64,000 nt of DNA from Betaproteobacteria bacterium HGW-Betaproteobacteria-7 (GTDB lineage Bacteria; Pseudomonadota; Gammaproteobacteria; Burkholderiales; Rhodocyclaceae): contig PHCE01000007.1 in NCBI GenBank assembly GCA_002840765.1, forward strand, positions 124,001-188,000. The letters are read 5' to 3'. The notes beneath the pieces are model-generated. The model did not search any database and was not told the DNA's origin. It saw only the letters and a list, made by a program, of their open reading frames with translations. Below, one piece after another: positions 45,733 to 54,072 of the stretch. The position numbers and the translations under genes were made by a program. Each line of letters starts with the position of its first letter. Within the stretch, counting starts at the first letter, position 1.

Positions 45733-47357
45733 GATGGCGCTTTCTGGCGTTGCGGATAGGGTGGCCCGGTTTCGAGGCGGGCATCGTCGACCGGCGTGCC
45801 GACGGTGAAGTGATAGACGCTCTGCCAGCGCTCGCCGGCGAGGCCGAAAGCCTGGTGCACCGGATCGTCGAAGAAGCAGCCGATGCCGGTGCCGCGCACG
45901 CCGGCCGCTTCGGCTTCAAGGTAGAGCACCTGGCCGAGCAGGCCAGCCTCGCGCAGCAGACTGCTATAGCCGTAACCATCGGCGTTGTCGAACTCGGCCA
46001 GCATGCCGAGCGAGAAGGCGCTGGTGGCGGCGATGTCCTGATGGCAGGAGAGGGCGCGTGCCAGGCGTTGCACTTCCTGCAGCCCCAGTTCAGCGAGGCA
46101 GAGCAGACCGAGGTGAGACGGCGCATCGGTAACGGCCTGGCGATCGGGAAAGGTGGGCGCCAGTGCCGCCAGCACTTCGCCGGCGTCTGGCGTCCGCGGC
46201 AGCAGATAGAGGCCCGGCGACAGACCGTCCACGCGCAGCACGAAAAGCAGCAGGTGCAGGCGTGGGGCAGCTTCCTGGGCCGAAAACGGCAGACCCGGGC
46301 GGGGCAGGACGGCATCCAGCATGCGCCAGAAATCCGCCTGCGGCAGGCTGCATTTCGGGTTGAAGCGCTGGGCGCTGCGTCGCTGGCGGATCAGTTGCGC
46401 GGCGCTGGCCGTTCCCGGATGGGCGGGCAGCGGCGGATAGTCCGGAAAGAGCGGGGCGCTGGCCAGCGTTTCCGCGGTGGCCGTCTGGCGGCTGGCCGTT
46501 GCGGCCTGGTCGATAATGGGCCAGCGATAGCCGGGTGACGGGTCAATGCACGTTGGTTTGCCCTGCCAGGCGACCTGCGCCAGCCGGTCGAGCAGTACTT
46601 CGGGCTCCGGCATCGGCTGCAGGCCTGACCCCTCGATGAGCAGCAGGATTTCCGCTTCCTCGTTTTCGGTGAAGGCATAGCGCGACGGCGGGAAATCCTC
46701 GGCCCGGTCGAGGCCGAGCAAGGCGCCGAGTGTTGCGCTGGGCATGGCCAGCGGCCGGACCGTCCAGCCGAGTACGGCGGCGGCGTAGGCGAGGGCGCCG
46801 ACGGCATGACCGACATCGAGCTGGCAGTAGCGGAAGGCGCGCTCACCGTACTTCCAGGCTTCGCGCCACATGACGCTGCTCAGGGCCACGGCCAGCCACG
46901 GCGCCTCGCTGGAAGGCAGCGTCAGGGCGCGCCCTTCCAGTGCGTGTTGTTCCGCTTCGTAGTGATGCAGGCCGTCCGGCACGTCGGGCAGGCCGCCGGC
47001 CAGCACCCAGGCCTCGACCGGGTGCAGGTTGCCCGAGGACGGATTGCAGCGCAGCGCCCAGCGGCTCGGCCCCCAGCTCTTCCAGGCGGCGATGGCCAGG
47101 GACAGTTCGAGCAGGGTACCCAGACTATTGAGGTCGGGTTTTACCGGGCTGGCCGGGGGCGTCGCGAGGTCGGCGTAGGGTCGGTCGAAACGCCCGGCTG
47201 CCAACGGCAATTCGAGCACCGGGGCGCCGGGGTAATGGCGGAAGGGCGCCGGCTGGGCATCCCAGTCGAGCTGGCCCGGCCCCTCGGCGTAGGCCGCAAA
47301 GTGGTGCTTGGTACGCGCGTGGTAGGCGCGCAGGGGGGTTTGTGGGCTATCCGACAT
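45729..47357 (-). CDS. SagB/ThcOx-type dehydrogenase with two nitroreductase domains
   Basis: A 542-residue FMN-dependent oxidoreductase of the SagB family. The N-terminal nitroreductase half has RCNPSSGNLHPVEAWVL, HALEGRAL and REAWKYGERAFRYCQLDVGHA; the C-terminal half repeats the fold with RQRRSAQRFNPKCSL and REAGLLGQVLYLEAEAAGVRGTGIG. Family members oxidise azolines in peptide natural products, but many lone SagB-like proteins have unknown jobs. No YcaO cyclodehydratase or precursor peptide is seen nearby. Downstream it couples to the ankyrin fragment. Confidence 0.85.
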   Translation of the reverse strand: MSDSPQTPLRAYHARTKHHFAAYAEGPGQLDWDAQPAPFRHYPGAPVLELPLAAGRFDRPYADLATPPASPVKPDLNSLGTLLELSLAIAAWKSWGPSRWALRCNPSSGNLHPVEAWVLAGGLPDVPDGLHHYEAEQHALEGRALTLPSSEAPWLAVALSSVMWREAWKYGERAFRYCQLDVGHAVGALAYAAAVLGWTVRPLAMPSATLGALLGLDRAEDFPPSRYAFTENEEAEILLLIEGSGLQPMPEPEVLLDRLAQVAWQGKPTCIDPSPGYRWPIIDQAATASRQTATAETLASAPLFPDYPPLPAHPGTASAAQLIRQRRSAQRFNPKCSLPQADFWRMLDAVLPRPGLPFSAQEAAPRLHLLLFVLRVDGLSPGLYLLPRTPDAGEVLAALAPTFPDRQAVTDAPSHLGLLCLAELGLQEVQRLARALSCHQDIAATSAFSLGMLAEFDNADGYGYSSLLREAGLLGQVLYLEAEAAGVRGTGIGCFFDDPVHQAFGLAGERWQSVYHFTVGTPVDDARLETGPPYPQRQKAPS

Positions 47358-47432
47358 GGCGGCTGGTTTTTCCTTGGCTGAAAGGCCTTGAGCAAGGCCT
47401 GTGCTCTTTTGTAATCAGGGGCTTGCCAGGGT

Positions 47433-47448
47433 TGGCACCAACGCTGCA
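47433..47448 (+). promoter_or_regulatory. sigma-54 (-24/-12) promoter candidate
   Basis: TTGGCACCAACGCTGC has GG (47434-47435) and GC (47446-47447) exactly 10 bases apart, in the TTGGCAC-N-CTGCA context of the RpoN consensus. A strong ribosome site (GAGGAGAT) and ATG follow at 47490. No recognised gene is transcribed from it, see findings. Confidence 0.5.
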
Positions 47449-47555
47449 AGAAGGTTCAAACTCCAACCCGATCAATTGAGGAGATCACGATGGGAACAAC
47501 CATGTCTCCCATTACCCGCGCGGCGACGCTACGCCTGGCGCTGGTGGCCCGCGCC

Positions 47556-47816
47556 CTAGGCCGCCATCTTATCCATCTGCCCCGGGTGCAGACCGACCAT
47601 GGTCAGCACGGCGCCCTGGAAGCCGTTCCACCAGACCGCGACCCAGGCCGTGCCGTCGGCATCGATGCGCTCGACCTCACAGATCGACCCAACCATGTCC
47701 ATGAACATGTCCAGATCGTCCTCGTCGAGATCCGGGTCGGGGGTGATGGCGAGAATGCGGACGCTGTCGCCGGGGGCGATGGTCTGGCCCTGGTGGTCGA
47801 AGGTCGTGGCAGGCAT
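47556..47816 (-). CDS. 86-residue acidic hypothetical protein
   Basis: A small soluble protein that starts MPATTFDHQGQTIAPGDSVR and continues with an acidic stretch (PDPDLDEDDLDMFMDMVG), then CEVERIDADGTAWVAVWW. The opening GDSVRIL and the WVAVWW strand suggest an SH3-like beta-barrel; this is only a fold guess. Neighbours are unrelated. The rival plus-strand frame across it has unnatural composition beyond its first 24 residues, so the minus-strand gene is preferred. Confidence 0.68.
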   Translation of the reverse strand: MPATTFDHQGQTIAPGDSVRILAITPDPDLDEDDLDMFMDMVGSICEVERIDADGTAWVAVWWNGFQGAVLTMVGLHPGQMDKMAA

Positions 47817-48020
47817 GGTGGGCTCCAGTGGGGTGATCGATGCCGTGTCGCAAAGTCGACGTTGGCGCAGGCTTTTAACGAGTTATCGCAACTGGCGTGC
47901 CACCCCGTTTCGTTGCATTGAAAGGATAGGCATGCATACCGACGAAGGAATCGACACCTGGCCGGCCCAAGTGCCGCTACTGCAGGAAAAACTGGGCGCC
48001 TCATCAGAGGCGGCCAACCC

Positions 48021-48641
48021 TCAGATGCTGGCGAGCAACCTGTGCAAGGTCTGTCCACCAGCCGGAGTCAGCAGCCAGGCAAGGGCGCCGCAGTTGAGTA
48101 AGACGGTAGCCCAGAAAACGACGAGAAACGAAGGCTTGGCCGACTTGTGGCGCAGCTTCTGCTGCGCCACCAGCGCTCCCGGCCAACCGCCGGCCAGGGC
48201 CAGCAGGTGCAGCGTGTTTTCCTGGGTGCGCCAGCGGCCGTTGCGCGCGGCCGATTTGTCGAGGGCGTAAGCCACGAAGGCCACAACACTGATCCCGCCG
48301 TAGAACACTGGCAGGATGGGCGGCAGCTTGCCGGCCAGGGTCGATACGACGAGAAAGCCCAGGAAGAGGGCAGCCAGTGCCAGCGGCCAGCGTTGGCTGC
48401 CTGGGCCGGTCGCCGTCCTCTTCTGGCCGGCGGGGCGGACGAACTGAACGGCGGCGGCGCGCGGGCGGCCCTTGTCGTCACGGGCCATTTCGTAAGTTAC
48501 GATCTCGTCGCCGCCCGGTCTCGGCTGGCCGCGGGAGAAAGCGCGAATATGCAGGAACAGGCGCTCGCCACCGCTGTTCGGGGTAATGAAGCCGAAACCC
48601 TGCTCATCCTTCCATTGGGTGATCCGTCCCTGAAAACGCAT
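48021..48641 (-). CDS. cold-shock domain protein with DUF1294 membrane domain
   Basis: A 206-residue fusion. Residues 1-70 are a cold-shock domain with GFGFITPN (RNP1) and LFLHI (RNP2); after a linker, about 85-200 is a DUF1294 domain with four hydrophobic helices and the motifs YALDKSAARNGRWRT and HLLALAGGWPGALVAQQ. Such fusions are widespread and unstudied; they could tether nucleic-acid binding to the inner membrane. The gap before it (47817-48020) holds nothing that I can call. Confidence 0.9.
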   Translation of the reverse strand: MRFQGRITQWKDEQGFGFITPNSGGERLFLHIRAFSRGQPRPGGDEIVTYEMARDDKGRPRAAAVQFVRPAGQKRTATGPGSQRWPLALAALFLGFLVVSTLAGKLPPILPVFYGGISVVAFVAYALDKSAARNGRWRTQENTLHLLALAGGWPGALVAQQKLRHKSAKPSFLVVFWATVLLNCGALAWLLTPAGGQTLHRLLASI

Positions 48642-48695
48642 GTTCGTTCCTGTTTGCCGTAGTCGACCGGCATTTTCGCCGAATCACGGCCGGTG

Positions 48696-49313
48696 TCACA
48701 GCACGTAGAACAGGATGGCGATGAAATGCGCCAGGCTGCCGGCAATGACGAACAGGTGCCAGATGCCGTGCCAGTGACGGAAGCGTTCGTCGAAGGCGAA
48801 GAAGACGATACCGACCGTGTAGAAGATCCCGCCCGCCGCCAGCCAGAGAAAGCCGGCCAGCCCGAGCTGGTCGAGCAAGGGGTTGATGGCGACGAGGACG
48901 ATCCAGCCCATCAGCGCGTAGATGATCAGCGACAGCACCCGCGCTTCCGAGCGCGGCTTGATCTCCTGCAGCATGCCGAGCAGCGCCAGGCTCCAGACGA
49001 TGGCGAACAGCGTCCAGCCCCACGGGCCGCGCAGGCTGATCAGGCAGAACGGCGTGTAGCTGCCGGCGATCAGCAGGTAGATCGACAGGTGGTCGAGCTT
49101 CCGGAAGATGCGCTTGAGGCGCCCGCGGACGCTGTGGTAGGCCGTGGAGATCGCATAAAGCAGGACCAGCGTCGTGCCATAGACGGCGACGCTGACCATC
49201 TTCCAGGCATCACCGCTGGCGGCGGCCTGGAGCTGCAGCCAGACCGCACCGGCCAGCGCCAGCACGGCGCCGATCAGATGTGTCCAGGCATTGAAGCGTT
49301 CTCCGTGATAAAT
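48696..49313 (-). CDS. hemolysin III family (PAQR-like) membrane protein, start codon apparently ATT
   Basis: A 205-residue seven-helix protein of the hemolysin III/YqfA family, with YAISTAYHSVRG, RKLDHLSIYLLIAGSYTPFCL and the terminal HGIWHLFVIAGSLAHF that hold the metal-binding histidines and Asp. The family N-terminus reads YHGERFNAWTHLIGAVLALAG, in phase but upstream of the first usable start (GTG at 49265). The codon where Met is expected is ATT at 49313, with GAGG 7 bases before it. Either ATT serves as start, or a start-codon mutation has shortened the protein. Confidence 0.78.
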   Translation of the reverse strand: MYHGERFNAWTHLIGAVLALAGAVWLQLQAAASGDAWKMVSVAVYGTTLVLLYAISTAYHSVRGRLKRIFRKLDHLSIYLLIAGSYTPFCLISLRGPWGWTLFAIVWSLALLGMLQEIKPRSEARVLSLIIYALMGWIVLVAINPLLDQLGLAGFLWLAAGGIFYTVGIVFFAFDERFRHWHGIWHLFVIAGSLAHFIAILFYVL

Positions 49314-49475
49314 GATGCCGCCTCGCTCGCAATGTTGGGAAGCCCGAGGCAGCTGTGTTCTGCGCTGCCAGGCAGAGTTCGGACAACGGCGGCGCAGTCT
49401 TGTTCCTTTGCCGTTTGGCGATGCGCTCAGGCCGACGAGAGAGGCAGTTTGCGGCGACTTCCACCGACGTGCAGT

Positions 49476-49907
49476 TCAAAGCTGGCGCCAAACCTGCACG
49501 GTGCCGACCAGATGGACGACACCGTAGCCGATACAGATGACGGAACTCCAGATCAGAAACGGAGTGACCTGCGCTCGGGCAAAGATAAAGAGTGGGAGGA
49601 TGGCGAGGCCCCGCAGCAGATAGACGGCAGTAATGGCGGCAAGACACCATTTGAGCAAGGGCAGGGGCGCCAGCAAGCCGGCGCCGGAAAGCGCGTAGGC
49701 CGCCCAGAGCGCAAGGACGAGGGCAATGCCAAGGGTGACGATTGCCGGGTAGGCACGCCCAGCTTCGGCTGCCGACGCCATCCGCTCACCGGCACCAAAG
49801 AACCGGTACCACGGTGCGCCGCCAAAGACGATGGCGACGTGCAATAGAGCGGCCACGGCACTCAATGCAGCAGCGGCGAGGAGCCAAGCGTTGGAGAAGG
49901 TAAACAT
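49476..49907 (-). CDS. four-helix membrane protein, unknown function
   Basis: A 143-residue integral membrane protein with helices at about 5-27, 48-72, 80-102 and 113-135; the only polar features are FGGAPWYRFFGAGERMA in the first loop and a terminal VQVWRQL. No family is recognised with confidence. ATG at 49907 (MFTFSNAW) is chosen; an upstream in-frame ATG at 49934 adds 9 residues and neither has a good ribosome site. It is separated from its neighbours and belongs to a stretch of acquired appearance. Confidence 0.7.
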   Translation of the reverse strand: MFTFSNAWLLAAAALSAVAALLHVAIVFGGAPWYRFFGAGERMASAAEAGRAYPAIVTLGIALVLALWAAYALSGAGLLAPLPLLKWCLAAITAVYLLRGLAILPLFIFARAQVTPFLIWSSVICIGYGVVHLVGTVQVWRQL

Positions 49908-50013
49908 AGGAGCTGAAATCAAGAAGCCCGGCATGGAAATAACCGGACCGGGCGGCTACTCGCGCAGCGTCCAACGACCGAAGGGCGGGCGATTGAGTGG
50001 TCCCGGTCGGATC

Positions 50014-50373
50014 TCACGGCTTTGCGGACGCCTGGAGCGCCAGAAGAAGGTACTCACCGACATGCTTCTTCGAGATGTCCTGTACAGAAGAGAGCTTGAT
50101 GTGGCGGCGTAACTTGCCTTCGCCCTCAAGCACCTCGAATCTATCCGGGAGGGCAGCGCCTGAACCAAACTCCAGCGAAACGTGCTTTGCATAAGAGAAG
50201 ATGCCGCAAAAAGGCTTCGCGGCGGAGAACAGGATGCCTCCGTACTTCACTTCCTCGGAGATGGCGGGGGCCAAACCCAGAACGAGTTCCCGCAATGACT
50301 GAACAAGTTCAAAGCGTGCTTGATCGAGAAGACGTATGTCGTCGAGTAGTTGAGCGATGCGGTCGGCGGGCAT
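50014..50373 (-). CDS. DUF1801-domain protein
   Basis: A 119-residue protein of the DUF1801/YdhG-like fold: EEVKYGGILFSAAKPFCGIFSYAKHVSLEFGSGAAL, read in parts, matches the family core of a Trp/Gly-rich beta sheet that binds small ligands in related proteins. The end HIKLSSVQDISKKHV is also typical. The function is unknown. Codon use is more mixed than in the flanking genes (more A/T in third positions), as in the VOC gene next to it, suggesting joint acquisition. Confidence 0.8.
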   Translation of the reverse strand: MPADRIAQLLDDIRLLDQARFELVQSLRELVLGLAPAISEEVKYGGILFSAAKPFCGIFSYAKHVSLEFGSGAALPDRFEVLEGEGKLRRHIKLSSVQDISKKHVGEYLLLALQASAKP

Positions 50374-50377
50374 GGCG

Positions 50378-50770
50378 TCAGGACTTGTAGTATTGCTTGA
50401 ACTCGGCGCTGGGCTCACGCTCGGCGTAGATGTAAAGGACTATGCCATTGGGGTCTTGAACGGCAAAGCCACGGTCACCCCAGGGATGGTCTTCAAGCGG
50501 CATGATCGGAGCCAGACCGGATGCGCTGAGCAACTGGAACTCAGCATCGACATCGGAGACGCTGAAGTTGTAGGTCAGACCGGCAGGATTGCAGGCAGGT
50601 TGGTCGGTTTGCGCTGATATGAACTGAAGGGATGCGGCCTTCCCGAATTCAAGGTTGACGTACCAGCCGCAGTCGAAGGTGACCTTTGCACCAAAGTGCT
50701 TGACGTAGAAATCACGGGATTCCTCGACCTTCGTTGTGGTGATGCAGGGAGACAGTGAATTGGCAAGCAT
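50378..50770 (-). CDS. VOC (glyoxalase/bleomycin resistance) superfamily protein
   Basis: A 130-residue protein with two beta-alpha-beta-beta-beta units: VEESRDFYVKHFGAKVTF opens the first, and VSDVDAEFQLLSASGL with FAVQDPNGIVLYIYAE the second. The DPNG turn and terminal Glu of YAE are typical of metal-binding VOC proteins. Substrate unknown; detoxification or small-molecule modification is common in the family. AGGA lies 7 bases before the ATG. It lies 4 bases upstream of the DUF1801 gene. Confidence 0.88.
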   Translation of the reverse strand: MLANSLSPCITTTKVEESRDFYVKHFGAKVTFDCGWYVNLEFGKAASLQFISAQTDQPACNPAGLTYNFSVSDVDAEFQLLSASGLAPIMPLEDHPWGDRGFAVQDPNGIVLYIYAEREPSAEFKQYYKS

Positions 50771-50843
50771 GAATGTTCCTATTGTGATTGCCGGTGTCGC
50801 AGTCGTCGTCTGCGAGCCGACCGGCAATGCAAAAATGCGGTGC

Positions 50844-52472
50844 TCAGACCCTGAAGCGCGCTGTTTCCGCACTCAGGTTGCGGGCGGTTTCGAGCAGCGA
50901 CTGGGCGGCCTGTGCTGTGGTGCGCATGCTGGCGCCGGTGTCCTCGACCTGGTTTGCGATGCGCTCGACCTGCTGGGCCAGCGAGATACTGGCCTCGCTT
51001 TGCTCGCGGGTCGACGCGGCGACGTCGCGGACCAGGCCTTGCGCCGCGCGCGAACCTTCGGCGATGCGGTGCAGCAGTTCGGTCGTTTCGCCGGCAGTGG
51101 CGCGGGCCTGTTCCGCTTCCGGCAGCGCCGCGTCCATGACCTTGGCGGCATTCAACGTTTCGCTCTGGATCCGGTCGACGACGCCGGAGATTTCCAGCGT
51201 TGCCTTCTCGGTGCGTTCGGCGAGCACCCGTACTTCATCGGCGACGACGGCGAAACCGCGGCCCTGTTCACCGGCCCGCGCGGCCTCGATTGCGGCATTC
51301 AGGGCGAGCAGGTTGGTCTGGCCGGCGATGTCCTTGATCACCGAGGCGATGCGGGCGACTTCCTGAGTGTTGGTCGATAGGGTACGGACCTTTTCCGCTG
51401 CCTGGCCGACGGTCTTGGCCATCGTCACGATATTGTCAGCGACCGTCTCGACGCTGCGCTCGCCCTGACTGGCGAGTTTGGCGGCACTGCTGGCGTGGTC
51501 TTCGGTTTCGCTGGCGTTGCTGGAAACGTGGGTGATCGAGACGGTCAGTTCCTCCATGGCAGTCGCCATGGTCTGCGTCGCATCGGTCTGGGCCGAGGCG
51601 GCGTCGGCAACGCGGGCCGAGGTGTCGGAGATTTCCTGGGCCCGCGTCGCCACCTGCGCGGCGTTCTGCGAGATGTTGGCCATCATCCGGCGCAGCGATT
51701 CGACCAGCAGGTTGAGTTCGCCGAGCAGGCTGCCCGGCCGGGTGTGTTCGATCGAGACGGTCAAATCACCGCCCGCGACCTTGCTCATCGTTGCCACCGC
51801 CAGCGCCGGTTCGCCACCGATCTGGGCGAGCAGCGAGCGTGCCACCCACCAGGTGATGCCACCGACGATGATGAGGATCAGGCCGATGACGATGCTGGCG
51901 TTTCGCAACTGCTGGTAGAACAGTGCGTCGAGATCGTCGATATACAGCCCGGTGCCGACCACCCAGTCCCAGGGGACGAAATGTTCGACACGCTGCAGCT
52001 TGGGTACCAGGGCCTCGCTGCCCGGCTTGGCGGTGTGCGTTTCGGTGAAGCTGGTCTTGTCGAGCGCGGTCTTGACCAAGTCGCGGATGGTGTAGTTGCC
52101 CTGCTTGTCCTGGCGTTCCCAGTGACTCTTGCCGACATATTCTGGACGGATCGGGTGCATGACACCGATGCCCTTGCTGTCGTAAATGTAGAAATACTCC
52201 GGGCCCAGGTAGCGCATGGCGCGCAGGGCGTCATTCGCCAGTGACTGTGCCTGGTCGCGGCTCAATTCGCCCTTGCCTTCCTTTTCCTGGAAAGCCTTGA
52301 TCGTGCTGATCGCGATATCGATGGCGGCGTTCAGGGTCGCCTTGCGGTCTTCCAGCAATTGTGTGCGCAGATGCAGGATCTGGAAGGTGCCAAGCAGGAT
52401 CAAGCCAAGCAGTGCGACCAGCACCGACAGGGTCAGGCGACCCTTCATGCTGCTGAAATTGAAAACGGCCAT
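50844..52472 (-). CDS. methyl-accepting chemotaxis protein with sCache_2 sensor
   Basis: A 542-residue receptor. First membrane helix about 12-33; periplasmic single-Cache domain with [24 protein letters not shown] and [14 protein letters not shown]; second helix about 193-215; HAMP; then a long signalling coiled coil with the hairpin tip [20 protein letters not shown]. The Cache class suggests small organic acids as ligands. No che genes are adjacent. Methylation-type Glu/Gln pairs are present but not mapped. Confidence 0.95.
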   Translation of the reverse strand: MAVFNFSSMKGRLTLSVLVALLGLILLGTFQILHLRTQLLEDRKATLNAAIDIAISTIKAFQEKEGKGELSRDQAQSLANDALRAMRYLGPEYFYIYDSKGIGVMHPIRPEYVGKSHWERQDKQGNYTIRDLVKTALDKTSFTETHTAKPGSEALVPKLQRVEHFVPWDWVVGTGLYIDDLDALFYQQLRNASIVIGLILIIVGGITWWVARSLLAQIGGEPALAVATMSKVAGGDLTVSIEHTRPGSLLGELNLLVESLRRMMANISQNAAQVATRAQEISDTSARVADAASAQTDATQTMATAMEELTVSITHVSSNASETEDHASSAAKLASQGERSVETVADNIVTMAKTVGQAAEKVRTLSTNTQEVARIASVIKDIAGQTNLLALNAAIEAARAGEQGRGFAVVADEVRVLAERTEKATLEISGVVDRIQSETLNAAKVMDAALPEAEQARATAGETTELLHRIAEGSRAAQGLVRDVAASTREQSEASISLAQQVERIANQVEDTGASMRTTAQAAQSLLETARNLSAETARFRV

Positions 52473-52616
52473 GGTATTGCCCCCGAAGAGTATTGTGGTT
52501 TATGAGATCTTGGTATTTTTGCGCACAGCATATGATGGGCTCTTGCCTGGTCCGTGATTGGGTGCGAGGTGTCGGTCGAACTGGCGGTGGTGGGTCGGTG
52601 CTAGCCGTCAGGCTGT

Positions 52617-53612
52617 TTAGAACAGCCGCGTCAGGTGGGTGGCCAGTTCCCGTTCGCTGACGAAGCTCAGGTCATACATGGCGCTCAAACCCTTGGCGTG
52701 TTCGTCGCTCAGGCCGACGATGCACATGATGAAATGCTTGCCATCCAGGCCGAGGCGCTTGCGCAAGGTCTGGTACTTGTCGATACTCTGGCGGAACTCG
52801 CCGGTCTTGCATTCGATGCAGACCGGCGTCTTGCCGTCGATCAGCATGAACACGTCGAGCTCGTAGCTGTCGTCGTTCTGCAGCGTGATGCTCAGGTTGC
52901 GGGCGCAGGAGAAGCGCTTGTTGCGTTCGCGGGCATAGTTCAGAACCGTCATCAGGGCGAACCACTCCAGCCATTCGCCATTGAAGAAAGCGCGGATGCC
53001 GGGGGCATTCTGCAGAATCAACCGGATGTTGTTTTCCGTACGGTTGTGGAAGCACTTGGCGACGAAGGAGAAGTCGTACAATTGCTGGCAGAGGGCCGAA
53101 ATGGCCTGGGCCTCGGCCGGCGATTTCCTGGTCAGCTGAATCGTCACGCTGGCGTGTTCCTTCTGCTGCGCCCAGCGAATGCGCTCGACGACTTCCTTGT
53201 GCAGCGTCGGATCGCCGCCGATGCTCATCGCCACTTCGTCGAAGAAACCGGTGGTGTCCACGCCGCGCAGATTGGCCTGAACCTTGATCTGCTTCTTGTG
53301 GAACCAGTCGTGGATCGGGCCGTGCTGCAGTTCGGTGGCCAGCGCATCGGTGTTGGTCAGATCGAGAGCGGCCAGCGCGGCCGGGGCCACTACGGATTCG
53401 GTAGCGGGCTGGAAGGCCGGCTTGTTCGCTGAGGTCAGGCGGAGGACTTCGCGCTGGGCGGTGAAGTACTTGTCGAGCAGCTTTTCGATGAAGAAGAGCG
53501 TCGGGTAGACCGCCGCCTCGGCGCCGCAGCCGGGGCAGGCAATGCGCTGATTGGCGAAGGTTTCGGGCTGTTCGGCGAGCAGCGCGCATTTGTTGCAGCG
53601 GACGATGGCCAT
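52617..53612 (-). CDS. zinc-ribbon protein with C-terminal PD-(D/E)XK nuclease-like domain
   Basis: A 331-residue protein. The N-terminus is a four-cysteine zinc ribbon (RCNKC at 5-9, CPGC at 26-29). The middle (about 90-210) is helical and unassigned. The C-terminus has the nuclease pattern ELDVFMLIDGKTPVCIECKTGE with Asp253, Glu267 and Lys269 in D-(X)13-ExK, like DUF1887/Card1-type and other PD-(D/E)XK enzymes. No CARF domain is obvious. A defence or DNA/RNA processing role is possible but unproven. It stands alone next to a chemoreceptor gene. Confidence 0.75.
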   Translation of the reverse strand: MAIVRCNKCALLAEQPETFANQRIACPGCGAEAAVYPTLFFIEKLLDKYFTAQREVLRLTSANKPAFQPATESVVAPAALAALDLTNTDALATELQHGPIHDWFHKKQIKVQANLRGVDTTGFFDEVAMSIGGDPTLHKEVVERIRWAQQKEHASVTIQLTRKSPAEAQAISALCQQLYDFSFVAKCFHNRTENNIRLILQNAPGIRAFFNGEWLEWFALMTVLNYARERNKRFSCARNLSITLQNDDSYELDVFMLIDGKTPVCIECKTGEFRQSIDKYQTLRKRLGLDGKHFIMCIVGLSDEHAKGLSAMYDLSFVSERELATHLTRLF

Positions 53613-53742
53613 GGGATAACGGTGGTCGGTTGGAATATCCCGTGAGTATAAGGGCAAGGGCATGCCGCCGTTTCGCAACGAAACTGCAACATTCCCGCAA
53701 GAAAATGCTTGGGCTGTTCCGTCCATTATTGAGGAGTTACCG

Positions 53743-53997
53743 ATGCGTTCCCTGATTGCTGTTTCCGTTGCTACCCTTTTCCTGACCGCCTGCGCCAGCC
53801 AGGCCACGCCGCCGGCCAAGCCGGCCGCTGCTACGCCGACCGTTGCTGCGGCAACCCCGAAGGCACCCCAGTGCTGGAACGGCGATGCCGGCAAGTTCGA
53901 GGCCGTTGGCGTCAAGACGAAGATTTCCGGCGTCGAGGTGGTCTGCAAGCCGACCAGCGATGGCAAGAATGCTCAATGGATGGGTGCCGGCCACTGA
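53743..53997 (+). CDS. small lipoprotein
   Basis: An 84-residue protein with a signal peptide ending in the lipobox LTAC (Cys17), an Ala/Pro/Lys linker (about 20-45), and a short C-terminal domain with CWNGDAGKFEAVGVK and EVVCKPTSDG, holding two cysteines that may form a disulfide. GAGGAG lies 6 bases before the ATG at 53743. It ends before a terminator-like hairpin ahead of hrpA. Function unknown. Confidence 0.85.
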   Translation: MRSLIAVSVATLFLTACASQATPPAKPAAATPTVAAATPKAPQCWNGDAGKFEAVGVKTKISGVEVVCKPTSDGKNAQWMGAGH

Positions 53998-54018
53998 TCA
54001 GGCAGGCTTCCCGGCTCC

Positions 54019-54048
54019 GCAACGCCGCCCGCGAGGCGGCGTTTGATT
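54019..54048 (+). terminator. terminator-like hairpin after the lipoprotein gene
   Basis: AACGCCGCC (54019-54027), loop CGCGA, GGCGGCGTT (54033-54041), then TGATTTTG. The stem is strong and the T-run weak. Confidence 0.7.
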
Positions 54049-54072
54049 TTGTGGCGAATATAATGCGGCCCC

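Noticed and set aside
47599..48270. Plus-strand frame across the 86-residue gene and the cold-shock/DUF1294 gene
   Set aside because: Most of it is antisense to two better-supported genes; a short stretch near 47932 looks natural but cannot be extended.
49320..49475. Integron attC site beside the small gene island
   Set aside because: GTT/AAC-type bases occur (GTTCGGACAAC) but no proper R and L box arrangement could be built.
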